From CAYXLI01 sp964464925 (GTDB lineage Bacteria; Acidobacteriota; Terriglobia; Bryobacterales; Bryobacteraceae): a stretch of DNA of 64,000 bases. The stretch spans positions 1 through 64,000 of the forward strand of contig CAYXLI010000029.1 in the NCBI GenBank assembly GCA_964464925.1, read 5' to 3'. Within the stretch, counting starts at the first letter, position 1; each line of letters begins with the position of its first letter. The notes under the pieces are model-generated. The model was not told the DNA's origin and searched no databases. It saw only the letters and a program-made list of their open reading frames with translations. Both the position numbers and the translations under genes were made by a program. Positions 27,401 through 35,313 of the stretch are shown in pieces.

Positions 27401-30250
27401 GCCGACTATGGACGCAACGCGCTCTTCGTGGTTACTCGCGCCGGCACGGTGACTAGTCTTGCGAGCGGCGGCCTGCTGTGTTGCAGCATTACCGACACCG
27501 CAATCGATCCTACGACCGGGGACTTGATTTCGGTACTCAGCGGCGCCAGCGTGATTCGGACGAATCAACTAGGCGGCTCAGCCCAGCTCCGGAATACGCC
27601 GCCTCTGGCATCGCCCAATGGAATTGCGGTTGCGGCGAATGCGATCACAGTCAATCCGTCCATGCTCATATTCACGAGCACGAACGGCTCGATACCGCCT
27701 CCGCAAACTCTTACGACGAACAGTCCTCTGTCCAATAGCATCACCGCAACTGCGACGGTGCTCACGCCAGCGAACGTGAACTGGTTGTCCGTGGCAGTGC
27801 AGCCGCCGGGGACAAATCCAGGCACGATCATAGTGAACGCGAATCCGAACGGCTTGCAGCCCGGGTCTTATAGCGGCAGTGTCAACATCAATTCCGCCGG
27901 CCCTGTCTCCGCTTCCCGCAGTGTGGGGGTTACCTTCGTCGTCAATGGCCCGGCGCTCACGATGACGACGGCTTGTCCACTGCCCACAATTCGCAGCGGC
28001 GGCACAATCGCGCCTATTCCTTTGACAGCGACGGGCGGCACGGGCGTATACAGCTTTTCCGCGGTGGGCGGACTGCCACCCAATCTCACCATCGCCAACG
28101 GGACGATTGCAGGTACGGTGATTGCCTCGCCGGGAACGTATGCGTTCACACTGCAAGTCACCGACGGCCAGCAAACCGCGCAGCAGCAATGCGGCATTAC
28201 CATCGCTCCGCCGCCTCTGCAGATTACAGGCACGTGTCCGGCTTCTCCCATCAATCTGGGCGAGCCGTACACCGCGGTCTTGTCGGCGGCCGGTGGCTAT
28301 GAGAGTTTTGCGTGGAGCCTGAGCTCGGGTAGTTTGCCGCCTGGATTGCGGATAAACGGCAATACGATTACCGGTTCGGCGACTGCCGCGGGCAGGTTCG
28401 ATTACACTCTGCAAGCATCGAGCGGTGATCAAACCGGTTCACTGAGTTGTTCGTTGACAGTGAATGCGCCGCAGCTACGGCTCACCAGCGGTTGCCCCGG
28501 CAATGGCACGCAGGGGATGCCCTATGGGCCGTTCCCACTATCGGCGGCCGGCGGCCTGGGAGCCGGATCTTACACTTTCTCGCTGACGAGCGGCAGTCTT
28601 CCGTCCGGCGTTTCACTGACTGGGAATACGATCAGCGGCACGCCGACCGCAGCCGGGAATACCTCTTTCCGTATTCAGGTGTCCAGCGGTACGCAAACGG
28701 TGACCGGTGATGCCTGTTCGGTGTCGATCACTCCGCCGCAGCTCAACGTGACGGGCACGTGTCCGGCATCTCCGACGCTGGCAGGTGTTGCTCTCTCGCC
28801 GATCCTCTTAGCTGTGACGGGTGGCCAGCCGCCATATAAATTCAACTTGACGTCGGATCAGGATTGGCTCTCGCTCAGCAGTTCGGGAGCGACGGCCAGC
28901 GTGTCCGGCACCCCGCCTCAACCCGGCGCTTTCCCCTTCACGGTCACTGTGAATGGCAGCGGGCCGGAGGCTCCGAAGACCTTCTCGTGTTCGCTTACAA
29001 TCAATCCGGCGCCTCTGGCCGTGGGTGGAAGTTGTCCTGCCAACCCTGTGTTCGCAAATGCCGCTTTGACTGTTCCGCTGATCGCCTCGGGAGGGAAAGG
29101 TCCGTATGCCTGGGCAGTGGATGGTAATTCCGGGCTGTCCGTCAGCAATTCAACCGGTGCGGCAACCAACCTTACGGGTACAGCACCTGCTGACCCGGGT
29201 AACTACAACGTCAATGTGACGCTGACCGACAGCATCAACTCAACCCCGGCCAAGCTGAGCTGTCCGCTTACAGTACAGCTCGCGCCGCTCCAGATCACTG
29301 GAGCGTGTCCGGCATCTGCACTTGATGTGCCGGTCAGCATTTCCGTGCCGCTGAGTGCGGCTGGGGGCAAGCCGCCCTATGCCTGGAGTGCCGCCGCGCC
29401 CGCTTGGCTGGCGCTCAGCAGCGCGACGGGCGCGGCCACAACGCTAGGCACTACGGGAACGCCGCCGTCTTCGGGTCCGTTCTCATTCACTGTCACGCTG
29501 CGGGACAGCGCGAATTCGAATGCGGCCACGCTGCAGTGCAACTCGGCGATCAATCCGCCGCCGATCCCACCGGTGACAATTACTGGCCTCACGTTGTCGG
29601 GCGGATTGCTGAGTCCCGTTACGGGAGCGCTGCAGCTTGCAAGCCCTGCGCCCTTGCCGCTGACGGGCATAGTGCGGTTGAGCTTTGTCTCGAACGCTTT
29701 CGGCCGCGCCGACAATCCGGAAGTTTACTTCAACATTCCTCCGTCTGCGAATGGTGGACAGCAGTTCGCGTTCACGATCGTCGCCGGACAACAGACGATT
29801 CCGCTTCCTCCGATTCAGCCGGGGACGGTGGCGGGCACCGTCCGGGTAGAAGTGATCCAATTGAACGAAGGGGCGCGGGACGTGCTGCCCACGGACCATC
29901 CCTTTGCTGAGTTGGTTATCCCGAGGCTGGCGCCTGTCCTCACGGACGTCAGTATTATCAACGAAACTGCGAACGGCTTCGAGGTACAGATCTCAGGGTA
30001 TTCGACTCCCCGGGATCTCACGAACGTGACTCTCACGTTTGCGGCGCGGCCAGGCTCCACACTTCAAACGACGACGCTGACCAAGGACGTGAGCGATCTC
30101 TTCCGTGGATTCTATACCTCCTCCGTGGGTAGCGTGTTCAAGGTGGTGGTTCCAGTGGTAGTGGACGGGAATAAGAACGACATCGGTTCAGTGGCGGCCA
30201 CTGTCATTAACTCGGTGGGCAGTTCGAATCAGATCCGCAAGGATCGTTGA
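24491..30250 (+). CDS. 1,919-residue secreted mosaic of streptogramin-lyase-like, Ig-like and NHL-like repeats
   Basis: A signal peptide (MLWFALVVLLLCRPTHAQS) is followed by seven or eight blades of the type GLWFTEAxGNKIGRI (about 30-320), as in virginiamycin B lyase propellers. Then five He_PIG Ig-like domains (SGSLPPGLTLN, TGVISGTPTA), an NHL-like propeller (about 800-1040), a BACON-like domain (about 1060-1155) and about seven more Ig-like domains to 1700, ending in a beta-rich part. Most Ig units start with a [TS]CPA-type Cys and end with a YxCxI-type Cys, so each may hold one disulphide. No active site is visible. Such proteins probably bind surfaces or polymers. It is the largest gene of the plus-strand block and is followed by a terminator-like hairpin. 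Confidence 0.85.
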   Translation: MRIRTENKIAVRSMLWFALVVLLLCRPTHAQSVTEYALPASGSGPIGITGGSDGGFWFTEFSANKIGRISSSGVITEYTIPTQNSGPTGITLGPDGALWFTERLVAKIGQITTGGVITEYPLPSATSAPMGIVTGPDGGLWFTEFSGNKIGRFGTDAVITEFSIPTPASQPTAITVAFNSLWFTEANGNKIGRITTAGVITEFPVPVVASSPNSIVLGVDQALWFTEATGNKIGRITTAGAITEYSVPTQGSRPTGIASGSNGGLWFTETQGNNIGQISLSGTITEYPIPTQGSQATGIAASNGALWFTEQAVGRIGTITPAPLKITNTCPAPVGVAGLPYSLNMSATGGIAPYGPWTVTGGFLPAGVTLNSQTGVISGSPTDAGTYPVTISISDNAQALVDAPPATATYSCNIVIAAPLVPTAPCPALAGTLRAPYSFPVTVSGGLAPLTWALQSGALPPGLTLNPQTGEISGVPTATGSYSLTVRITDSSGLQFAVYSCAIVIAPPQPLAIAATCPAAGGVQGAPYSFAVSAVGGRVPLSWALTSGSLPPGLTLNATNGLITGIPTASGTYPITVRVTESAPLNTVAVFQPATADYTCSIVIAPALSITTACPGPIPLNAPYSLTIGTTGGQGPRTFTLVSGTLPPGLTLNPSTGVISGTPTATGSYPIAITAADSSTSGNRVLPTFTCTIVVSIASLTITAPCPATAGMQGTSYSFPITATGGQGQLTWTLTSGTLPPGLTLNTSTGVISGTPAKSGAYPITVRVNDSANGSATYTCSIGISPPVNTSELYYIVDQGRVLTMSVDGTVMALFATVPGAYGRPVIDSAGNVYVAKTGSPAGVIKIAPSGAATTFFSGSPLVNPVTLAMDAAGNILVGDNAADALFRIAKDGTTITQVASFPVPSPNEAQSISIVADPAGNYIVSSDEAGQGKIYSITPAGVISTILSGSQIQKMSGLVYRAATDDFVVADYGRNALFVVTRAGTVTSLASGGLLCCSITDTAIDPTTGDLISVLSGASVIRTNQLGGSAQLRNTPPLASPNGIAVAANAITVNPSMLIFTSTNGSIPPPQTLTTNSPLSNSITATATVLTPANVNWLSVAVQPPGTNPGTIIVNANPNGLQPGSYSGSVNINSAGPVSASRSVGVTFVVNGPALTMTTACPLPTIRSGGTIAPIPLTATGGTGVYSFSAVGGLPPNLTIANGTIAGTVIASPGTYAFTLQVTDGQQTAQQQCGITIAPPPLQITGTCPASPINLGEPYTAVLSAAGGYESFAWSLSSGSLPPGLRINGNTITGSATAAGRFDYTLQASSGDQTGSLSCSLTVNAPQLRLTSGCPGNGTQGMPYGPFPLSAAGGLGAGSYTFSLTSGSLPSGVSLTGNTISGTPTAAGNTSFRIQVSSGTQTVTGDACSVSITPPQLNVTGTCPASPTLAGVALSPILLAVTGGQPPYKFNLTSDQDWLSLSSSGATASVSGTPPQPGAFPFTVTVNGSGPEAPKTFSCSLTINPAPLAVGGSCPANPVFANAALTVPLIASGGKGPYAWAVDGNSGLSVSNSTGAATNLTGTAPADPGNYNVNVTLTDSINSTPAKLSCPLTVQLAPLQITGACPASALDVPVSISVPLSAAGGKPPYAWSAAAPAWLALSSATGAATTLGTTGTPPSSGPFSFTVTLRDSANSNAATLQCNSAINPPPIPPVTITGLTLSGGLLSPVTGALQLASPAPLPLTGIVRLSFVSNAFGRADNPEVYFNIPPSANGGQQFAFTIVAGQQTIPLPPIQPGTVAGTVRVEVIQLNEGARDVLPTDHPFAELVIPRLAPVLTDVSIINETANGFEVQISGYSTPRDLTNVTLTFAARPGSTLQTTTLTKDVSDLFRGFYTSSVGSVFKVVVPVVVDGNKNDIGSVAATVINSVGSSNQIRKDR

Positions 30251-30268
30251 TTTCTTTCGTAACCAGCA

Positions 30269-30298
30269 AGGGCACGCTTCGAAGCAACGGCGTGCCCT
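30269..30298 (+). terminator. Terminator-like hairpin after the giant secreted protein gene
   Basis: AGGGCACGC (30269-30277) and GCGTGCCCT (30290-30298) form a perfect 9-bp GC-rich stem with a 12-base loop, followed by CGTTGTTT. The T-tract is short, so termination may be partial and the FHA gene at 30331 may still be read through. Confidence 0.6.
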
Positions 30299-30330
30299 CG
30301 TTGTTTAATAGTTAGGGGTACAGCCCTGTT

Positions 30331-31788
30331 ATGAACGCGTCCCCTGCTTCTTCGTCTCCAACGCCCATTCAGATCAGGATTTTGCCGAATACCCCGGCGG
30401 AACGGATTCTCACGTTCCAGCGCAGCTTTCGAATTGGCCGCACGGAAGAATGCGAAGTCTGCATCAAGGACGATTACGTCAGCCGCGTACATGCGCAGGT
30501 CACTTTCGAAGCCGGCCGCTGGAGTGTTCGTGATCTGCATAGCAGCAACGGAATCTTTGTAGAGGGCAAGCGGGTTGAGTCCGCGGCCGTTCATCGTTCG
30601 CTCACATTCCGGCTCGGCGTAGAAGGCCCCACAATCCTATTGAGTCCGCAGGAGACACGGCCGCTCCGTGCCGGCAGCGAAACTATGGTGCACCGCATCT
30701 CGGAGAGATATTTCTCTGAGAGCGCCGATGATGAGACAGCCGGTGAGCACACCATGGCGGTGCGGCAGGCGTTTCGCCAAATCCAGACCAAGCAGAAACG
30801 CCGCTACGGCTGGATCATCGGCGCGCTGGTGGTGGTGTTTGCGGTCGCCGGGGGGTACGCGCTGTATGAACACCAGCAAGTGCGCCAGCAGAAGGCCCTG
30901 GCGGAGAATCTGTTTTACGCCATGAAAAGCCTCGACGTGAATATCGCGAACATGGAGCGTGTGCTCATGAACTCGCAGTCACCGCAGGCAGCGGAGGAGA
31001 TCCGCAAATACCGGGACCGGCGCAGGGAGATGGATGAGAACTACGACCGCTTTATCTCGACACTCCATGTTTATAACTCCAAGCTGAGCGAGCAGGACCG
31101 CCTGATTCTAAGGGTTGCGCGAATTTTCGGCGAGTGCGAACTTGACATGCCACCTGGCTTCGTTGGCGAGGTGCATAACTACATTCAGAAGTGGCAATCC
31201 TCGGCGCGATTGAAGAATGCCATCCGAACCGCGGATGCCAGGGGGTACACCCCAGTGATCGCAAAGGAACTGTTGAATCAGGGCCTCCCTCCGCAGTTTT
31301 TCTATTTGGCGCTGCAGGAGAGCGATTTCGACGAGTACATCAGCGGTCCCATGACGAGGAAGGGAATTGCAAAGGGTATGTGGCAATTCATTCCGGAAAC
31401 TGCGGCGAAGTATGGGATGCAAGTAGGTCCACTGGCCGACCTGAGACGGCCTGACCCGGGCGACGACCGGCACCATTGGCAGACGGCCACGCGCGCGGCG
31501 GCCAAATACTTGAAGGACATCTACAGTACCGACGCGCAAGCCTCGGGACTCCTCGTCATGGCGTCGTATAACTGGGGCGAAGACCGCGTCGTGCCGCTCA
31601 TCCGGAAAATGCCTGCGAATCCGCGGGAGAGGAATTTCTGGCAGTTGCTCACGAAGGAAGGCAGCAAGGTGCCGGAGGAGACGTACGGGTATGTGTATTA
31701 CATCTTCTCAGCGGCAGTTATTGGAGAGAACCCGAAGCTGTTCGGGTTTGACTTCGAGAATCCTCTGCAGCGCCTGGAAAGCCGCTAA
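30331..31788 (+). CDS. FHA domain-TM-lytic transglycosylase fusion (T6SS-associated)
   Basis: 485 residues. The FHA domain (about 14-100) has the phospho-Thr-binding residues Gly36-Arg37, Ser51-Arg52-x-His54 and Ser72-Asn73. One membrane helix (about 159-178) separates it from a coiled stretch and a family 23 (MltD-like) lytic transglycosylase: catalytic Glu330 in LALQESDFD, then GIAKGMWQFIPETA at 345-358 and a later ASYNWGEDRV. The topology puts the FHA in the cytoplasm and the wall-cutting domain in the periplasm. In other T6SSs, FHA proteins pass on kinase signals and a separate transglycosylase opens the wall for TssM; this gene joins both. The kinase gene follows 80 bp later. No strong ribosome binding site is visible. 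Confidence 0.92.
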   Translation: MNASPASSSPTPIQIRILPNTPAERILTFQRSFRIGRTEECEVCIKDDYVSRVHAQVTFEAGRWSVRDLHSSNGIFVEGKRVESAAVHRSLTFRLGVEGPTILLSPQETRPLRAGSETMVHRISERYFSESADDETAGEHTMAVRQAFRQIQTKQKRRYGWIIGALVVVFAVAGGYALYEHQQVRQQKALAENLFYAMKSLDVNIANMERVLMNSQSPQAAEEIRKYRDRRREMDENYDRFISTLHVYNSKLSEQDRLILRVARIFGECELDMPPGFVGEVHNYIQKWQSSARLKNAIRTADARGYTPVIAKELLNQGLPPQFFYLALQESDFDEYISGPMTRKGIAKGMWQFIPETAAKYGMQVGPLADLRRPDPGDDRHHWQTATRAAAKYLKDIYSTDAQASGLLVMASYNWGEDRVVPLIRKMPANPRERNFWQLLTKEGSKVPEETYGYVYYIFSAAVIGENPKLFGFDFENPLQRLESR

Positions 31789-31868
31789 AGGATCAAGCAA
31801 GATCGATTCTAACCACAAAGGCCGGGCTAGAATCTGTATAGGCTGCCAATAACGGGCGGCCTTAGTGC

Positions 31869-33569
31869 ATGACAGAACCGAGTTTGGGACGGCAGCTTCC
31901 TTTCTATGTCGGCAGATATCGCTGTGAAGAGTATCTCGGCGGCGGCATGGCGGACGTGTATCGTGCGCGCGACTCCGAACTGCCCAGGGACGTTGCGATC
32001 AAAATCCTGAAGCCGGAGAACAGAACCGACGAAGAAGCTCGCCGCAGCTTTGTGGAAGAAGCGCAACTGGCCAGTCAGTGCTGCCATGAGAACATCGTCG
32101 CCACGTACGACAAAGGGGACTACGACGGCTCTCCTTTTATCGTCATGGAGTTCCTACGGGGACAGAGCCTCCGCGCGATCATCCGCAAGCGCGAGGTCGG
32201 CGATCTCAATCGTATTCTGCGAATCGCGCTGCAAATTGCGCAGGGGCTGGAGTGCGTGCACCAGCAGAACATTATCCATCGCGATCTTAAGCCGGACAAC
32301 GTCAACGTAGATGCGAATGGCCGCGTGAAACTGGTCGACTTCGGGATTGCCAAGCAGGCGGAATGGAATCGGACGCAGGCTGGCCTGACCAAGGGCACCG
32401 CATCTTATATGGCGCCGGAGCAGGTGATGGGAGAAGGCGTCAGCTTTCGCACCGACATTTGGGCATTTGGCGTACTGCTGTATGAGTTGCTCACGGCTGG
32501 TCAGCGGCCATTTCAGGCGGAGACTATTTCCGATCTGTGGGGAGCCATCATGAATCGGCCGGTGGATCCTGCGCCTCTGCAACAGGCGGGTGTGCCGCTG
32601 CCGATTCAGCAGATGGTGGAGCGCTGCCTGCAGAAGAGTTCCGCGAACCGCTATCCCGATTTTGGCGTGATCGCGCGGGAACTCGAAGGCTATTTGAATA
32701 TGCAGGACCTCGGTGTGAAAACCAAGGTTTTCACACCGGCTCCGACGACGCCTGAAGCGGTCGAACCGGCGAAACCCGGCCGTCCCGCGTGGGTTCTACC
32801 GGCGGCAGGGGCTGCAGTGCTGCTGGTGGCAGTGAGTGTTTACGCGCTGATCGCATCCCGGCCGAAGCCTCTGGAGCCTACGTTGAACTTCCCGAAGAGC
32901 GGAAACATGGTGCTGGTGGCGGCGGGGAAAGCTCTGCTGGGACAGGAGAAGCGTCCCGTCGACGTTGCGGCGTTCTACATAGACCAGACGGAGGTCTCCA
33001 ACGCCGCCTATAGCGCGTTCCTAAAAGAAACGGGCCACGCACGTCCGGAGAATTTCCGTGAGGACAAGCCCGAAGATCCTGTGGTCAATGTCAGCTTCTA
33101 CGATGCGCAGGCCTTTGCGAAATGGGCCGGCAAGCGGCTTCCCACGCAGCAAGAATGGGAGAAAGCGGCGCGCGGCTCCGATGCCCTGGCGTTTCCATGG
33201 GGGAATACTCCGGACCAGCGGCGCGCGAATGTTGACGATAATCCGGACCTGGGCACCGAACGGAAGCCATTGCCCGTTCGCTCTTTTCCGCAAGGGGCCA
33301 GTCCGGTGGGAGCTCTCAACATGTTTGGGAACGTCTGGGAGTGGGTGGATCAGCGCACTGTACCGGAGGCCGCTATCATCGAGAGCTTTCGGGATGTAGA
33401 CGGACTTCCGTATAAGCCCACCAAGGACGACACGTTCTACTCGATGCGCGGCGGCGCCTATGATGTGAAACTCACACCTGAGTTGATGTGGGATTCGGCC
33501 CCATTTCCGGCCGCGTTCGGACATCTGAACATCGGCTTCCGTTGTGCGAAAACACCGGGTACGCGATAG
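31869..33569 (+). CDS. Transmembrane Ser/Thr protein kinase with C-terminal FGE-sulfatase-like domain
   Basis: 566 residues. The kinase domain (about 13-275) has GGGMADVY, Lys45, HRDLKPDN with Asp139, Asp157-Phe-Gly and APE, so it should be active. A Pro-rich linker and one membrane helix (about 304-325) follow. The extracytoplasmic part is a formylglycine-generating-enzyme-like/C-type-lectin fold domain (YIDQTEVSNAAYSAF, RLPTQQEWEKAARG, NMFGNVWEWV, ending IGFRCAK), without the Cys pair of true FGE enzymes, so probably a ligand sensor. It occupies the PpkA position of kinase-controlled T6SSs, next to the FHA protein. Its stop is 1 bp from that of the convergent operon. Confidence 0.93.
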   Translation: MTEPSLGRQLPFYVGRYRCEEYLGGGMADVYRARDSELPRDVAIKILKPENRTDEEARRSFVEEAQLASQCCHENIVATYDKGDYDGSPFIVMEFLRGQSLRAIIRKREVGDLNRILRIALQIAQGLECVHQQNIIHRDLKPDNVNVDANGRVKLVDFGIAKQAEWNRTQAGLTKGTASYMAPEQVMGEGVSFRTDIWAFGVLLYELLTAGQRPFQAETISDLWGAIMNRPVDPAPLQQAGVPLPIQQMVERCLQKSSANRYPDFGVIARELEGYLNMQDLGVKTKVFTPAPTTPEAVEPAKPGRPAWVLPAAGAAVLLVAVSVYALIASRPKPLEPTLNFPKSGNMVLVAAGKALLGQEKRPVDVAAFYIDQTEVSNAAYSAFLKETGHARPENFREDKPEDPVVNVSFYDAQAFAKWAGKRLPTQQEWEKAARGSDALAFPWGNTPDQRRANVDDNPDLGTERKPLPVRSFPQGASPVGALNMFGNVWEWVDQRTVPEAAIIESFRDVDGLPYKPTKDDTFYSMRGGAYDVKLTPELMWDSAPFPAAFGHLNIGFRCAKTPGTR

Positions 33570-33570
33570 A

Positions 33571-34677
33571 TCAGAAGCGGAGACTCACCGGCACTTCCTT
33601 GCCTGGGAGCACCAAAACCTGTTGCGGCGCGGTCCGTGCAGAGCCCTTTACCCCTTGAATCGTGTGGAGGCCGGGCGAGAGATCCGCGATCGAAAATGGC
33701 TTGGCTTGGTAGATTACGCCAATGGACTTCCCGTCCAGCAGCACTTCGACACCGTCCAATTCCGTTTTGACCAGCAGGGCTCCGGCCGTCTGCTTTGCTT
33801 CGGCCGCAGGGTTGAACGCCAGTACGAATCCCGGATCGAAGTCGCCGCTTTCCGTCGGGGTTTGCCGCGCGCCGCGCTGCTGTGCGTGATCGCGGACACG
33901 GCTCCTCACATATTCAATCAGTTCGTCGGCAACAACAAAGCCGTCGTGGTCCCGATCCGCCTGCCCTCTGAGGCCCTGCACCAGGTAATAGGTGAACAGG
34001 CCGTGCCCGCCATCGAGTTGCGGATCCTCGAAGGCGCTCTCCTGCCTGCGGCTCGCCGTAATTGCCAGAACGCCGCTCTGCACGCTGCCGAGTTGCTGGT
34101 TGATCGCCTGGTTGGAAGTCTCGGGAGTGAGGGCGCCGCCATGGGAGGCATCTGTAAAGACGGCCTTCCACCTTGCCTTCACACGGGACGAGAGCACGCC
34201 GGAGAGAGCTTCCATCGGATAAGCCGTGTTCGCGGCGCGCGCCGGATCGGCATCGCGAAGCGCGAGATATGCTTTCCCTCCAGAGAGAAAGGCCTCACCG
34301 GCGAAATAGATCAGCACCCGATCTTCTTCGAGCGCGACAGAAGGCAGCCAGACCTCGATCGCTTGCCGCACGTTATCGAGCGTCGCTGCCGGGCCGATCA
34401 GCTTGCGGACATTCTGCTCGGCGAAGTTTCCAGAATTCGAACTGATCAGCGTGTCGTAAAGCAGTTGCGCATCCCTGTCGGCAAAGTGGGCACGGCCTTG
34501 TGGAGACGCAATGATGACTGCGAATCCCCGCGGAACGCGCGCACTGCCCAGACCGGATTTCGGCCCTTCCCTGGCAATGCCGATGCCTCTCTTTGCCGGG
34601 CTCTGCGGCTGCTGTGCGGCGAGCGCGAAGGAAAGACTCAACAGGAAAATTTCAGCGATGCGCAATCCGGAACTCAT
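33571..34677 (-). CDS. Catalytically dead caspase-like (C14) homologue with PEGA domain
   Basis: 368 residues with a signal peptide (1-21). Clear homology to the caspase-like protein at 20708-22786 over about 50-280 (for example VRKLIGPAATLDNVRQAIEV and AYPMEALSGVLSSRVKARWK). The catalytic His is Glu128 (YFAGEA) and the catalytic Cys is Ser178 (TDASHG). A PEGA-like domain ends the protein (VEVLLDGKSIG); TPRs are absent. The frame is open and the fold residues are kept, so it looks like a working pseudoenzyme, perhaps an inhibitor or partner of the active protein, rather than a decayed gene. It is last in the long T6SS operon and overlaps the DUF4384-like gene before it by 26 bp. Confidence 0.85.
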   Translation of the reverse strand: MSSGLRIAEIFLLSLSFALAAQQPQSPAKRGIGIAREGPKSGLGSARVPRGFAVIIASPQGRAHFADRDAQLLYDTLISSNSGNFAEQNVRKLIGPAATLDNVRQAIEVWLPSVALEEDRVLIYFAGEAFLSGGKAYLALRDADPARAANTAYPMEALSGVLSSRVKARWKAVFTDASHGGALTPETSNQAINQQLGSVQSGVLAITASRRQESAFEDPQLDGGHGLFTYYLVQGLRGQADRDHDGFVVADELIEYVRSRVRDHAQQRGARQTPTESGDFDPGFVLAFNPAAEAKQTAGALLVKTELDGVEVLLDGKSIGVIYQAKPFSIADLSPGLHTIQGVKGSARTAPQQVLVLPGKEVPVSLRF

Positions 34678-35308
34678 AAACTAGCGCATCCTCCGTTGCA
34701 TTCTTCGCCTTCACGATATTCGACTGCAGAGTGCGGTTAAAGGCAAGATTCCGCGATTGCAGAACACTCTTGGATCCGATCGCCTCTTGCATACGAGCCG
34801 AATCACTGACCGCTTTCAGCCCCGCGGTCTGGTCGAGGCAAGTCCCTCGCGCCTTCAGGACAGGCTCGTCACACCGGGGCGTCATCGTGGGTAGAGGAGC
34901 GCGCGCGCCTCGCACTGCCTCGGCATTGAGGTCCCGAAGCGGCGTGGGGCTGATAATCCAGTAGATCGTCTCGAATCCAGCCTGCTTGGGAATGCCGAAC
35001 GCACCGCGAGTTGCGGGCACCAGGCTCCACTGTCCGGCCTGGATCTGATTATCAAGCCCCGCATTCTTATCCGGAAACAGCCAGACATATTGTCCGGTGC
35101 TGGTCTCGTCCAGCACATAGAGAAAACCGGAGAAGCTGGATCGCAGGCGGAATCGTATCTGCTCGTCCGGCATGAACACGGTGCGCGCGTCCACCGTTTC
35201 CCAATCATCCGCCTTGGCACGCTCCACCACTACTTCGACGGTCCTGGAGACCGTCTGCGAAACGGCGGAGTGCATCAACAGGATGATTGCGAGGAGGCAG
35301 CGCTTCAC
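34652..35308 (-). CDS. Secreted DUF4384-like protein (copy 1)
   Basis: 218 residues from a GTG start at 35308. A signal peptide (CLLAIILLMHSAVSQ) is followed by a beta-rich domain with the DUF4384 pattern (FMPDEQIRFRLRSSFSGFLYV, then GQYVWLFPDKNAGLDNQI, and IYWIISPTPLRDL). The domain is often found with kinases and caspase-like proteins in multi-domain or neighbouring genes; its function is not known. It has no strong ribosome binding site and starts 5 bp after the previous gene, so translation is probably coupled. A second gene of this type is directly upstream. Confidence 0.78.
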   Translation of the reverse strand: MKRCLLAIILLMHSAVSQTVSRTVEVVVERAKADDWETVDARTVFMPDEQIRFRLRSSFSGFLYVLDETSTGQYVWLFPDKNAGLDNQIQAGQWSLVPATRGAFGIPKQAGFETIYWIISPTPLRDLNAEAVRGARAPLPTMTPRCDEPVLKARGTCLDQTAGLKAVSDSARMQEAIGSKSVLQSRNLAFNRTLQSNIVKAKNATEDALVYEFRIAHR

Positions 35309-35313
35309 GGCTG

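Noticed and set aside
33544..34740. 398-codon plus-strand open frame opposite the pseudo-caspase
   Set aside because: Composition is of the antisense type, without domains or a ribosome binding site; the minus-strand frame has clear homology to the active caspase-like protein.
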